From positions 1 to 44,678 of the forward strand of contig SUXC01000019.1 in the NCBI GenBank assembly GCA_015061165.1: a stretch of 44,678 bases of DNA, in the 5' to 3' direction. A model generated the notes under the pieces. The model had not been told where the DNA came from and ran no database searches. It saw nothing but the letters and a program-made list of their open reading frames with translations. Shown here piece by piece: positions 5,661-14,256 of the stretch; position 1 is the stretch's first letter; every line of letters starts with the position of its first letter. The translations under genes were made by a program, and so were the position numbers. The DNA comes from Bacteroidales bacterium. Lineage in GTDB: Bacteria; Bacteroidota; Bacteroidia; Bacteroidales; Paludibacteraceae.

Positions 5661-6989
5661 TTATTTTTTACCGTAGTTAGCATCTACAATGCGGCGAGCA
5701 AGGAAAGTTACCGTGAAGGTAGCCACGCTACATGCAATCACCATCCAGAAGAAGTGTTGGTAACCAATAGCCTCTTGTATGTAACCTGCCACCAAACCAG
5801 GGAGAATCATGCTGAGAGCCATGAAACTGGTGCAGATAGCATAGTGAGAGGTTTTGAACTCTCCTTCAGAGAAGAACATCATATACATCATATATGCGGT
5901 GAAGCCGAAGCCATAGCCGAATTGCTCAATAGCTATAGCAATAGCGATATATACCATGTTGGTTGGCAAGAACATACTGAGGTAAACAAAGCTCAAGCAT
6001 GGAAGGGTCATGGCGAGAGCCATCCACCAGAAGGCCTTCTTCAAGCCTACCTTAGAAATGTAGTAACCTCCAAGAATACCACCAAGGAGCAAGAAAATCA
6101 CGCCGATAGCGCCATATACAACGCCTAACTCTTGCATAGTCATACCCAAACCGCCAGTCTCGCGTGCACCGAGCAAGAATGGATAAATCATCTTCATGAG
6201 GAAGCCTTCTGGCAAACGATAGAGAAGCATGAAGGCGATAGCCACCCAAAGAGCAGGTTTGGTGAAATAGGTAGCGAAGGCTTTACCAAAACCAGTAACG
6301 ATATCTTTGGCTGTGGTCTCAGCATTAGGTTTGTCGGTGTCTGGACGTGGAGTGAAGAATACGTGCCATACTGCCATGATAGCAAAAATAACTGCTGTAA
6401 TAACCATGGTTACTTGCCATGCCATAGGCATATTAGCCTCGCCTTGCTTAATGGTCCAGTCGTAGATGATACCAGGGATAGCGATGAGTGCAGAGTTGCA
6501 GAATACATTGCTAAGACGGTAGAATACACTACGCCAGCCAATCATCTCCGCTTGTACACCAGAGGTGAGTGCCAACATATAGAATCCGTCAGCTGCGATG
6601 TCGTGAGTAGCACTGGCAAACGCCATAATGATGAAGGCAATCAATACACCTGTAAAGAGCTTCACCTCAGTACCCATAGCAGCGATAACTTCAGGCGATG
6701 GATGAGGAATAGAGAAAATGGTCAATACTGCCAATCCCAACATGAGGAATTGCATGGTGAGGAACCACCAACGTTTAGTTTTGATCAAATCTACGAATGG
6801 TGCCCACAAGAACTTCAGTGCCCAAGGGAAATAAAGCAATGTGGTGAAGAATGACATCTCGCCATTGGGTACACCCATTTGGTTAAACATAACCATGGAG
6901 ATGTTGTTGACTAAGAAATAGGGAATACCCTCCAAGAAGTACAAGGTAGGTACCCAAAGCCAAGGATTAATGCTTTTCAATGATTTCAT
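5661..6989 (-). CDS. MFS permease, AmpG-like (PAT family)
   Basis: This 442-residue protein has about twelve predicted membrane helices. It starts with NPWLWVPTLYFLEGIPYFLVN, and its central HDIAADGFYM motif is typical of AmpG-like (PAT) transporters, which import anhydromuropeptides for peptidoglycan recycling. Its start codon lies inside the last 23 bases of the upstream phosphodiester glycosidase gene, so translation is probably coupled. The neighbour removes sugars from phosphodiesters, which supports a role in amino-sugar or muropeptide uptake. The true substrate is uncertain, as Bacteroidetes carry several such paralogues. Confidence 0.8.
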   Translation of the reverse strand: MKSLKSINPWLWVPTLYFLEGIPYFLVNNISMVMFNQMGVPNGEMSFFTTLLYFPWALKFLWAPFVDLIKTKRWWFLTMQFLMLGLAVLTIFSIPHPSPEVIAAMGTEVKLFTGVLIAFIIMAFASATHDIAADGFYMLALTSGVQAEMIGWRSVFYRLSNVFCNSALIAIPGIIYDWTIKQGEANMPMAWQVTMVITAVIFAIMAVWHVFFTPRPDTDKPNAETTAKDIVTGFGKAFATYFTKPALWVAIAFMLLYRLPEGFLMKMIYPFLLGARETGGLGMTMQELGVVYGAIGVIFLLLGGILGGYYISKVGLKKAFWWMALAMTLPCLSFVYLSMFLPTNMVYIAIAIAIEQFGYGFGFTAYMMYMMFFSEGEFKTSHYAICTSFMALSMILPGLVAGYIQEAIGYQHFFWMVIACSVATFTVTFLARRIVDANYGKK

Positions 6990-9381
6990 GACCTAAAATG
7001 TTAAAAGTTTTATTATTTTTAATGATTAATAATTGTCCGTTGTGTAAGACTTTTTCTGCTGCTTCTGGTTGTAGCAGATAGTCAAGGTGTGTCGTTTGAG
7101 TTGGCAGACCCTTGTAGTGCAGGTAGATTCCCTCAATAGGAATACGATATTCTTGTTTAGCGGCTTTGGAGTTGAGGGTAAACTTGATGGTTTTTAGTGC
7201 GATAGGATAAATAGCGTGATCATCTGTTACCTCAAATAGTTCGTTGAAGTCAATGAATATGCTATTAACTTCATTTGCCACGAGGTCGATATGGTTATAT
7301 GTGTATAGGGTTGTTTCTCCTGGGCGTTGGAATTGGAAAGTAATTTTCTCAATCAAACTATCTTGTGGAGTAAAGCGAAATTCTAAGGCATACGGTGTTG
7401 AGTAGAGTAGGGTATCAGCAGTGAGTGTAACATGGGCGGCACGTCCTCCTGTATAATTGAGATACAATTCAGCCAGACCGTTGCTGTTGATGTTGAATGC
7501 AGTATTCCATTTGGTGCTTGCTGTTTTCAGTGTCCAACGATCTGCAATGGCAATCATGTTTTCCCAGAGATATGGGGTCTTTTCGGGTGCTTCTACCTTT
7601 ACGATGAGATGCAAAGTGATGTCCCCGATAGTGCCGTGAATGGTTGTGCGACCATTTTTGAGACCTTTGAGTATGCCATTTTCTACTTGGCAAATAGCGG
7701 GGTCATCCACTGTCCATGTGAAAGCGGAAGGCAACATGTCGAATTGTTTGTTATCCAATTCGCCGTTGATTTCAATAGGATAGTCCCAACCAGTAGAGAG
7801 AAGTACGCTATCCAAGCGCAGTTTTGGTTCAGCAGCATCTACCAATATGATTTCGATTGGCAGTGAGGCTTTGTCATACGAAGCAGTCAAAATACCATTG
7901 CCGAGGCACACGAAATATCCATCTTCGGTGATATATCCTGTTTCAGGTGAGCAGGTTAATTTGACATTTGGTAATTGCTTATCAATCAGCAATCCGTATT
8001 GATTATAACCCAAGAAATCGGGCTTGATGGCTGCATATTTGGGTAGGCGGATAAAGGTGGAAGTGGTGCGCATTTCTGTGACGATACTATCATCGGGAGC
8101 GGTAGAGAAAAGGAAAATGCTATTTCCTACTGCGCGAGGCACACCTTCGGTGGTAGAGTTAAGGATTTGTCCCCCCAAGTTGAATTGTGCACTACCGCCT
8201 CCATCGGCACCCGCAGCCTCCCATGCACCAAAGTGGCGGAGGATAGATGCCATCTCATGGGTGTACATGCCTGGTTTCTCCATGACCATCATCCAGAGTG
8301 TATTGTGATCTTTGCTCACACCAAAACCGGTGCGAGGATAGTTCTTGTTGTTGTAATCCTCGTTCCAATTGCGGTTGGTGAGGCGACCTTCGCGCATCAC
8401 ATAGCAGTTGCCTGCACTGAGTTGCTGGATGTTGGGTCGTTCGCCTGTGTACGATTCATACATACCAATAATGAACTGTATCTTTTGTCCAATCTGTGCA
8501 TTCTGCAAGAATGTCATGCCCTCTCCTCGTCCGCGGAATACGGCATAGCCGTCTTCGATTTTGGTGCCACCTACATTATTGGTGCTGATTACTTCGGCAG
8601 TCAAAATCTTATTGATAGCCCAATCCTCTTCTAATTTGACCAATACCTCAATCATAGGTAGGTTCGTTCCCAAACGTGCATCAATGATGTCCTTGGTGAG
8701 AGTGGTTTTTGTTCCCAAATCTGAGTTGAACATGACTATCTCGTTGTCCTGTGGATTGTTGCGGTTGCGATTGACTTCGTGGAATGGGGCTTGTTTGTCG
8801 CCAATAGCGATATGTGCATCCCACGAATATTGGTCAATATGTGCCCGCTTTTGGTCATCAATCATCAAGTAACCGATATCTTGTTTGCGTTCGAAAACGG
8901 GGTCTGGATTGCCATGTCCGATATTCCAATTGGTGATATTGGTGCCAATCTTGCCATTGCGTACTTGACCCGTACATGGTACACCAGTAAGGTTGTTGTA
9001 TTGACCTTCATCTTGGGTAGAGACAATCCAGAAGTTACAGTTTACTGAACCAATAGATCGGTGGTTCGGTGCATCCAATCGCTTGTGTGCATCAGCCATA
9101 CGCTCGGTGTTGCCCATGGTGGTACTATGGCTTTCTTCTACGGTGTTGTAAGGGTTGGTCAAGTCCACTTCGTATATATAGCAATGGCGTGTACGATAGG
9201 AATCAGTAATGTTAAAACGGGTATAAATGATACCTGGTCCTACTTGGTAACTCTCCAATGTGTCAATCGCATATTGAAGGTTGAGTGTGCTATCTAAATT
9301 AGCTTGAATATTGATTGTACCATGTTGTGCATACATATTAGCACCCACAACAAAGGAAAGAATGAGTATTAGTCTTTTCAT
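6967..9381 (-). CDS. Secreted phosphodiester glycosidase (NAGPA domain) with T9SS-type tail
   Basis: This 804-residue secreted protein has a signal peptide at 1-18. Around residues 340-410 it carries the phosphodiester glycosidase (NAGPA/DUF2233) core GFGVSKDHNTLW...GADGGGSAQF; the DGGGS motif is the family hallmark. Family members remove N-acetylglucosamine from sugar-1-phosphodiesters. Residues about 515-605 look like Ig-like (Big2) repeats (DPAICQVENGILKGLKNGRTTI). The C-terminus (KVLHNGQLLIIKNNKTFNIL) resembles the short T9SS sorting domain of Bacteroidales, so it is probably exported to the surface. It heads the envelope operon, with a promoter about 45 bases upstream. Confidence 0.8.
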   Translation of the reverse strand: MKRLILILSFVVGANMYAQHGTINIQANLDSTLNLQYAIDTLESYQVGPGIIYTRFNITDSYRTRHCYIYEVDLTNPYNTVEESHSTTMGNTERMADAHKRLDAPNHRSIGSVNCNFWIVSTQDEGQYNNLTGVPCTGQVRNGKIGTNITNWNIGHGNPDPVFERKQDIGYLMIDDQKRAHIDQYSWDAHIAIGDKQAPFHEVNRNRNNPQDNEIVMFNSDLGTKTTLTKDIIDARLGTNLPMIEVLVKLEEDWAINKILTAEVISTNNVGGTKIEDGYAVFRGRGEGMTFLQNAQIGQKIQFIIGMYESYTGERPNIQQLSAGNCYVMREGRLTNRNWNEDYNNKNYPRTGFGVSKDHNTLWMMVMEKPGMYTHEMASILRHFGAWEAAGADGGGSAQFNLGGQILNSTTEGVPRAVGNSIFLFSTAPDDSIVTEMRTTSTFIRLPKYAAIKPDFLGYNQYGLLIDKQLPNVKLTCSPETGYITEDGYFVCLGNGILTASYDKASLPIEIILVDAAEPKLRLDSVLLSTGWDYPIEINGELDNKQFDMLPSAFTWTVDDPAICQVENGILKGLKNGRTTIHGTIGDITLHLIVKVEAPEKTPYLWENMIAIADRWTLKTASTKWNTAFNINSNGLAELYLNYTGGRAAHVTLTADTLLYSTPYALEFRFTPQDSLIEKITFQFQRPGETTLYTYNHIDLVANEVNSIFIDFNELFEVTDDHAIYPIALKTIKFTLNSKAAKQEYRIPIEGIYLHYKGLPTQTTHLDYLLQPEAAEKVLHNGQLLIIKNNKTFNILGHEIIEKH

Positions 9382-9423
9382 ATATTGTATTAGTTAATGT
9401 TATCTGACATTGTATTCAGCGCA

Positions 9424-9431
9424 CAAAGGTA
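9424..9431 (-). promoter_or_regulatory. Promoter of the envelope operon 9381-4282
   Basis: On the minus strand TACCTTTG follows a TTGCATATATC box about 20 bases upstream. This is the same bipartite layout as at 1161-1191. It lies about 45 bases before the glycosidase start. Confidence 0.75.
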
Positions 9432-9455
9432 CTGCTTTTTTTTGATATATGCAAG

Positions 9456-9480
9456 AAAAATCGCCTTTTGGGCGATTTTT
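9456..9480. terminator. Bidirectional terminator hairpin
   Basis: AAAAATCGCC / GGCGATTTTT, 10-bp stem with a TTTTG loop and U-tract potential on both strands. It lies just upstream of the 9424 promoter and would stop minus-strand transcripts coming from the MerR operon. Confidence 0.7.
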
Positions 9481-9502
9481 CGTTGATAGTATATAGCATT
9501 AT

Positions 9503-9616
9503 TTATAGTTTTACCTCTATCGCTTTGCCGTAGGTCATGCCTTCGGAGTTAATGGCGTATGCCCGAACGTGGTAGGTAGTGCCTATTGATAATGTGCATT
9601 TACCCATTTCCCAGCA
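9503..9616 (-). pseudogene. C-terminal remnant of a fibronectin-III-like surface protein
   Basis: On the minus strand a frame without a start reads CWEMGKCTLSIGTTYHVRAY, continues AINSEGMTYGKAIEVKL and ends in TAA at 9503. The TTYHVRAYA-NSEG-TYG pattern is the C-terminal strand set of the Fn3-like repeats common in Bacteroidales surface proteins. The upstream codon is TAG (9617-9619) and nothing related precedes it, so this is a decayed gene end. The rest of the 9382-9738 gap holds the promoter and terminator listed above. Confidence 0.65.
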
Positions 9617-9738
9617 CTATACTTTGATAAAAGACCTTTTTGAGGATGTAATTTGAGGTTGCTAACAATTTTGATAGTTGTCATTTTTCTGATAATGTAT
9701 ATATAGAGTACTATATCTCATTTTAGTAACAAAAGCGA

Positions 9739-10062
9739 TTAAACCTTACTACGTATCTCCACTAATTCCGCGCGGACACGCAGGAGAATATCTGTTGCGC
9801 GTTGGCGGAAGTCGGCTTGGCGTTTGCCCTGTTTGAGTTCGTGGCGAATAGCCTCTATGCGTGTGATATGCATCTCATCGCGCAAGTACTTAATTTGCTT
9901 GATAAGGTCAATGTTCGCCATTGTGTAATAGCGATTACCATGACCATCTTTGCGCGGACTGAGTTGGTCAAAATGCTTCTCCCACAACCGCAACGTACTC
10001 GCAGCAAGCCCCGTCATCTCGATGGCTTCGGTCATAGAATAATATACCTTCTCACTTGCCAT
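9739..10062 (-). CDS. MerR-family transcriptional regulator
   Basis: This 107-residue protein has an N-terminal winged helix-turn-helix (YYSMTEAIEMTGLAASTLRL, about residues 7-26). The wing GNRYYTMANIDLIKQIKYL and a short C-terminal helix follow. It is a minimal MerR without an obvious effector domain. Its ATG overlaps the stop of the lytic transglycosylase gene (TAATG), and it is last in the operon. In Bacteroidales this small MerR is commonly the neighbour of the par/mltD cluster, as far as I know. Target genes are unknown. Confidence 0.85.
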   Translation of the reverse strand: MASEKVYYSMTEAIEMTGLAASTLRLWEKHFDQLSPRKDGHGNRYYTMANIDLIKQIKYLRDEMHITRIEAIRHELKQGKRQADFRQRATDILLRVRAELVEIRSKV

Positions 10063-11315
10063 TATACATTCGGAATTTTGAGGGTTTTGCCTGCGCGTAT
10101 CATGTCTGAGGTCAGACCGTTGAACGATTTTAGGCGTTTGACACTCACACGGAACTTGGCAGCAATGCCACCCAACGTGTCGCCCTGCTTAATCTTATAA
10201 TACGTAACCCCATTCACGCTGTAGCCTCCATTCAGTCCTGTGCGTTGCATGAGGTCAATCTCCGCACGACGGTTGTGAATCAACTCTTTGGCTTGGTATG
10301 CCAAAATAGTGTCTTGTTGGTCAATATACGCACCTGAAATAGCCATAGGTAAGCACAATGCGTACTCTTTGCCCCCTGGAATAATGTCGCGAGCGTATTG
10401 TGGATTCAAACGGCGCAACTCTTCCAATGTAACACTCAGATTGGCAGCAATCTGCTTGAGGTGCTGACGTTCGGAGGTAACGATTGTGTCTGTAATAGGA
10501 TATAGATTGTCGTTAGCGGGACATATACCATGTACATCCGCATAATTCATAACATACGCCGCTGCAATGAAGATAGGCAAATACCCGCGTGTCTCTTTTG
10601 GCAAGAACGGATAGATACTCCAGAAATCGCGTTTGCCTCCAGCACGGTGAATGGCTTTGTTCACATTGCCTGGACCGCAATTATAGGCTGCAATCACCAA
10701 GTTCCAATCGCCAAAGATATTATACAACGCTTTGAGGAACTTGCACGCTGCCTCGGTGCTGCGGATAGGGTCCATGCGTTCATCAATGAGCGAGTTGATC
10801 TCCAAACCATATTTCTTGCCTGTGGCGGGCATGAATTGCCACAATCCTACTGCGCCCATGTGAGAACGTGCTTGAGGATTGAGTGCAGATTCTATCACAG
10901 GTAAATAGCAGAGTTCAAAAGGCAGTTCGTGTTTACCTAATATATCCTCGAAAATCGGAAAATAGTATTCCGCTTTGCTTTGCAGGCTCGCCAACTGGCG
11001 AGGACTGTGCTTCACATAACGCAATATATATCGGCGAACGACCTCATTATAAGGCACTTCAATCACGAAGGGCAATGCCTGTAGGCGGGTCTTATACACG
11101 GAATCGGGCAACTCTGTGATAAGCGTGTCGGAGGTACATTCGGTCGTGTCAATGGCTGCTAATAACTCATCGAAAAAGATAGCTGTGTCTTGGGGGGATT
11201 GGACGCCCTGCGGGCTATTGGGTATTGGCGATGGGCAGGTGTCTTGAACCGCTATGCTATCTTGCGCATAAAGGCTCGTGGCACTCAGAAGGAATATAAA
11301 AAGAAGATTTTTCAT
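10062..11315 (-). CDS. mltD: Membrane-bound lytic murein transglycosylase with LysM (MltD-like)
   Basis: This 417-residue exported protein has a signal peptide at 1-17 and an SLT (goose-type lysozyme) domain around 120-260 with catalytic E142 in PVIESALNP. The supporting motifs GLWQFMP and AAYNCGPGNVNKAI are present. A degenerate LysM follows around 285-335 and a good C-terminal LysM ends the protein (YKIKQGDTLGGIAAKF). It cleaves glycan strands to 1,6-anhydromuropeptides. Residues 29-42 (SPIPNSPQGVQSPQ), just after the signal peptide, are encoded by a palindromic repeat also found in the gene at 19364-20467. It overlaps its neighbours on both sides by one base. Confidence 0.9.
   Translation of the reverse strand: MKNLLFIFLLSATSLYAQDSIAVQDTCPSPIPNSPQGVQSPQDTAIFFDELLAAIDTTECTSDTLITELPDSVYKTRLQALPFVIEVPYNEVVRRYILRYVKHSPRQLASLQSKAEYYFPIFEDILGKHELPFELCYLPVIESALNPQARSHMGAVGLWQFMPATGKKYGLEINSLIDERMDPIRSTEAACKFLKALYNIFGDWNLVIAAYNCGPGNVNKAIHRAGGKRDFWSIYPFLPKETRGYLPIFIAAAYVMNYADVHGICPANDNLYPITDTIVTSERQHLKQIAANLSVTLEELRRLNPQYARDIIPGGKEYALCLPMAISGAYIDQQDTILAYQAKELIHNRRAEIDLMQRTGLNGGYSVNGVTYYKIKQGDTLGGIAAKFRVSVKRLKSFNGLTSDMIRAGKTLKIPNV
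11198..11221. repeat. 24-bp palindromic repeat embedded in mltD
   Basis: This is an exact reverse-complement copy of 19854-19877. The core GCCC-GCA-GGGC is self-complementary, and flanking words CCAAT / ATTGG complete the unit. Read in the coding direction of both host genes it gives the same peptide NSPQGVQ. The adjoining bases to about 11240 continue in the same degenerate style (ATTGGGTATTGGCGATGGGC). Confidence 0.85.
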
Positions 11316-11956
11316 TAGAATGATATAGCAAGTTTTACTTCGGCTGTTCGTTGGTTTTGCATGTCATAATATATTTGCGGACTGACATTCAGCGATAGGT
11401 CGTTGGATATGTCAAAATCGAATAATTGTGCATCCACGTAGGCATCAATCAGCGACAAAGCATACACGGCAACAGTAACCAGAATCGACAAGTCGCGATT
11501 GCGAAGCGAGGCGTTTTGCCATTCTTTCAAGCGGTTCTTGTAGGTGCTGGCGCCACCCATGCTTTGAATGGTATAGCCTTCGGGTAGGATAGCGTTGTAC
11601 GACTTGTCGGGGCTGTCGCTGACTGCATCATTCTGAATATCGTAGTAGATGTCGCGGTATGCGTCTTTATAGCCAATATACTGGTTGTTGGTCCATGTAA
11701 CGGCATAGATACACCCCATAAAACCACCATAGACAATAGGCAGTTTCCAATAACTGCGGTTGTATATCTGTCCTGCTCCGGGTAACACGGCTCCTAACCA
11801 AACGGCTCGCATGGGGTCAGGCTTCCAAAAAAGTCTGTCGATTTCTTTCTGCGTAAGCGGAATGGAATCGGACAGATAAATAGAGTCGTTATCTGTTTGT
11901 GCCAAGACGGGCAATGCGCAACAGATGATTAATATGTAGATAAGCAGTCGTTTCAA
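11315..11956 (-). CDS. DUF5683 membrane protein
   Basis: This 213-residue protein has a signal peptide (1-19) and matches the DUF5683 pattern. KPDPMRAVWLGAVLPGAGQIYNRSYWKLP is the conserved core (given here in parts: KPDPMRAVWLG and AVLPGAGQIYNRSYWK), followed by two hydrophobic helices. The function of the family is unknown. It lies between parB and mltD with a 4-base overlap to parB, a placement conserved in Bacteroidales to my knowledge. This suggests a link between envelope growth and chromosome segregation. Confidence 0.85.
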   Translation of the reverse strand: MKRLLIYILIICCALPVLAQTDNDSIYLSDSIPLTQKEIDRLFWKPDPMRAVWLGAVLPGAGQIYNRSYWKLPIVYGGFMGCIYAVTWTNNQYIGYKDAYRDIYYDIQNDAVSDSPDKSYNAILPEGYTIQSMGGASTYKNRLKEWQNASLRNRDLSILVTVAVYALSLIDAYVDAQLFDFDISNDLSLNVSPQIYYDMQNQRTAEVKLAISF

Positions 11957-12777
11957 TGGATATGTTGGAGGATAAAGTTCAGTTCTTCTTCGTTGCGGAA
12001 AGAGATAGTAATCTTTTGTCCTACAATTTTGACATTGCCTCCTAACTTCTCCTTTAATAGTGCTTCTTGTGTGGAGTAAGTTGGAGTATTTTTCTTTTCT
12101 TTTTTTGCCGTTTTGGTGTCGCTGACCAGTTCTTCTACTTTGCGCACGGATAGTCCGTTTTGCAAAATACGTTTGTAGATATTGAGTTGTTGTTCAGGCG
12201 AAGGCGAACCCAGGATTGCGCGCGCATGTCCCATGTCGATTTTCTTCTCTTTGATACCGAGTTGTATTTCCGCAGGCAGTTTGAGCAGGCGGAGATAATT
12301 GGCAACCGTAGCGCGCTTTTTACCCACACGCTCCGACATACGCTCTTGTGTGAGGTTATACTCGTCCATCAGGCGTTGATATGCCAAGGCTATCTCTATG
12401 GCATCCAGATCTTCGCGTTGTATATTCTCAATGAGTGCCCACTCCATCACCTGCTCATCTTTGGCAGTACGGATATAGGCAGGGATAGCACTCAATCCTG
12501 CTATTTTAGAAGCACGGAAACGGCGTTCACCTGCGATAATCATATATCGCTTGTCGGCATCTTTGCGCAGTGTGATAGGCGAAATGACACCATGCTCTTT
12601 GATGGACTGAGCCAACTCTTGTAGTGCCTCTTCATCGAATGTGCGACGAGGCTGATCGGGGTTAGGGTAGATCTTGTCTAATGCAATCTCGCTGATTGAG
12701 GACGAACCTGCTGTGGCAATATGGGTGGTGTCAATCAGTGCGTCCAATCCCCGTCCAAGTCCTAATGATTTTTTCAT
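11953..12777 (-). CDS. parB: Chromosome-partitioning protein ParB
   Basis: This 274-residue ParB/Spo0J protein has an N-terminal domain with the CTP-binding GERRFRAS motif (about 97-104) preceded by NPDQPRR. The central helix-turn-helix region includes ENIQREDLDAIEIALAYQRL and VGKKRATVANYLRLLKLP. The C-terminal dimerisation segment is GNVKIVGQKITISF. ParB loads on parS sites near the origin as a CTP-dependent clamp. The stop/start overlap with parA is 4 bases (ATGA). I found no full parS site in the window. Confidence 0.95.
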   Translation of the reverse strand: MKKSLGLGRGLDALIDTTHIATAGSSSISEIALDKIYPNPDQPRRTFDEEALQELAQSIKEHGVISPITLRKDADKRYMIIAGERRFRASKIAGLSAIPAYIRTAKDEQVMEWALIENIQREDLDAIEIALAYQRLMDEYNLTQERMSERVGKKRATVANYLRLLKLPAEIQLGIKEKKIDMGHARAILGSPSPEQQLNIYKRILQNGLSVRKVEELVSDTKTAKKEKKNTPTYSTQEALLKEKLGGNVKIVGQKITISFRNEEELNFILQHIH

Positions 12778-13541
12778 GCGTTGCTCCTCCTGATAAGTTC
12801 TTTGGCTAAGTTAATATAGTTTTTTGCACCTTTGCTATTTTTGTCGTACTCGAGTACGGACATTCCGTGGCTGGGTGCTTCGCTGAGGCGTACATTGCGG
12901 GCAATAACCGTGTTGAAAACCAAATCGCCGAAGTGGCGGCGCACCTCATCATGCACCTGCATAGACAGGCGCAAGCGACCATCGTACATAGTGAGCAAGA
13001 AACCCTCAATACGCAACGTTGGGTTGAGGTTAGACTTGATAATCTTTATCGTATTCAGCAGTTTGGCAATACCTTCGAGGGCAAAGAACTCGCATTGTAC
13101 GGGTATGATAACACTATCACTGGCGGTGAGCGCATTGATAGTGATTAATCCCAATGAAGGCGAGCAGTCAATGAGAATATAGTCGTATGCCGAACGCAAC
13201 GGAGCCAATACGTTTTTCAATATATTCTCTCGATTGTCAATGTTCAGCATCTCAATCTCTGCACCCACCAAGTCGATATGCGATGGGATAAGGTCAAGGT
13301 TAGGGCGTGAAGTAGATGTAATAGCCGTTTTGGGGTCGATACCCATAACCAAGCACTCGTAAATGGTATTTTCGAGTTCGCGTATTTCCACACCTAATCC
13401 CGATGAAGTGTTGGCTTGTGGGTCAGCATCAATGAGCAGTACTTTTTTGCCTTCTGCAGCCAATGCAGCTGCCAGATTGATGGAAGTTGTGGTCTTGCCG
13501 ACACCACCTTTTTGGTTTGCTAATGAAATAATTTTTCCCAT
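12774..13541 (-). CDS. parA: Chromosome-partitioning ATPase ParA (Soj)
   Basis: This 255-residue deviant-Walker ATPase has motif A KGGVGKTT at residues 11-18, with the signature Lys as first residue. LLIDADPQANTSSGLG follows at about 35-50 and the ILIDCSPSLG switch near 121-130. Length and motifs match chromosomal Soj. It moves ParB-parS complexes by ATP-dependent nucleoid binding. It precedes parB and follows the outer-membrane barrel gene by 40 bases within the long minus-strand operon. Confidence 0.95.
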   Translation of the reverse strand: MGKIISLANQKGGVGKTTTSINLAAALAAEGKKVLLIDADPQANTSSGLGVEIRELENTIYECLVMGIDPKTAITSTSRPNLDLIPSHIDLVGAEIEMLNIDNRENILKNVLAPLRSAYDYILIDCSPSLGLITINALTASDSVIIPVQCEFFALEGIAKLLNTIKIIKSNLNPTLRIEGFLLTMYDGRLRLSMQVHDEVRRHFGDLVFNTVIARNVRLSEAPSHGMSVLEYDKNSKGAKNYINLAKELIRRSNA

Positions 13542-13581
13542 GTTATGTTGTTGTTTTGAAGTTCAGTAGTTTTAGTAGTTG

Positions 13582-14256
13582 TTATTTGATTTTGATTTCC
13601 CATAGGTAGGCAAAGTTGAGGCTCAGGTTCATCGCGTTGGACTGACTAAAGTAATCCACTTTGCGGTTGTTGTATGTCGTACCCATGCTAAAGTTGAATC
13701 GCGCTTCCAGTTGGAATAGTCCGATATGCCGTGTGCGGTAGTAGCAACCCAATCCGCCTGCCAGTCCCCAATCGAAAGGCTTATCAATAGGCAGGTAATG
13801 CGGTGCAGTGACACCTTCAGGCAGGGGAGTCGCCACATCACGAATACAATATCCAATCTGTGGACCTAAATTGAAGAATCCACGAAAACGCTCTTTGCCA
13901 AAATACAGGTGCATAAGCAGCGGAATCTCGATATAGTCCAACTGACGGGTATAGTCCATAGTCGTCTGCCCGAGCGTGATTGTCTCGCGCCATCCGCGTT
14001 GCATATAGTTTAGTTCTGTCTGAATCGCACATACCTTATGCCCTGCATAGCGAAAGACCAATCCGCCGTTTATGGTTAATGGCGATTGCATAATGTCTAT
14101 ATTCGCTATATTGGGTTTGAAGAGCATAGTGGATGCCATAGCCCCCGCATGCACGCCCACATACATCTCGGGTGTACGCAAACGTGGTTGCGCACTAACG
14201 GTTATGCTCAGTATGAGCAGCAATATGGTGATGAATATGTGGCGTAGGCGCATCAT
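13582..14256 (-). CDS. Outer-membrane beta-barrel protein (PorT-like)
   Basis: This 224-residue protein has a signal peptide (MMRLRHIFITILLLILSITV...SAQ) and alternating aromatic strands typical of an eight-stranded barrel ending in an aromatic/charged tail. I place the start at 14256 because that ATG forms an ATGA overlap with the upstream stop; a longer frame to 14343 would run far into the neighbouring gene. It resembles PorT-family proteins (GGLVFRYAGHKVCAIQTELNYMQRG, shown in parts: CAIQTELNYMQRG), some of which are T9SS components. The two T9SS-tailed proteins in this window make such a role plausible but not proven. Confidence 0.75.
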   Translation of the reverse strand: MMRLRHIFITILLLILSITVSAQPRLRTPEMYVGVHAGAMASTMLFKPNIANIDIMQSPLTINGGLVFRYAGHKVCAIQTELNYMQRGWRETITLGQTTMDYTRQLDYIEIPLLMHLYFGKERFRGFFNLGPQIGYCIRDVATPLPEGVTAPHYLPIDKPFDWGLAGGLGCYYRTRHIGLFQLEARFNFSMGTTYNNRKVDYFSQSNAMNLSLNFAYLWEIKIK

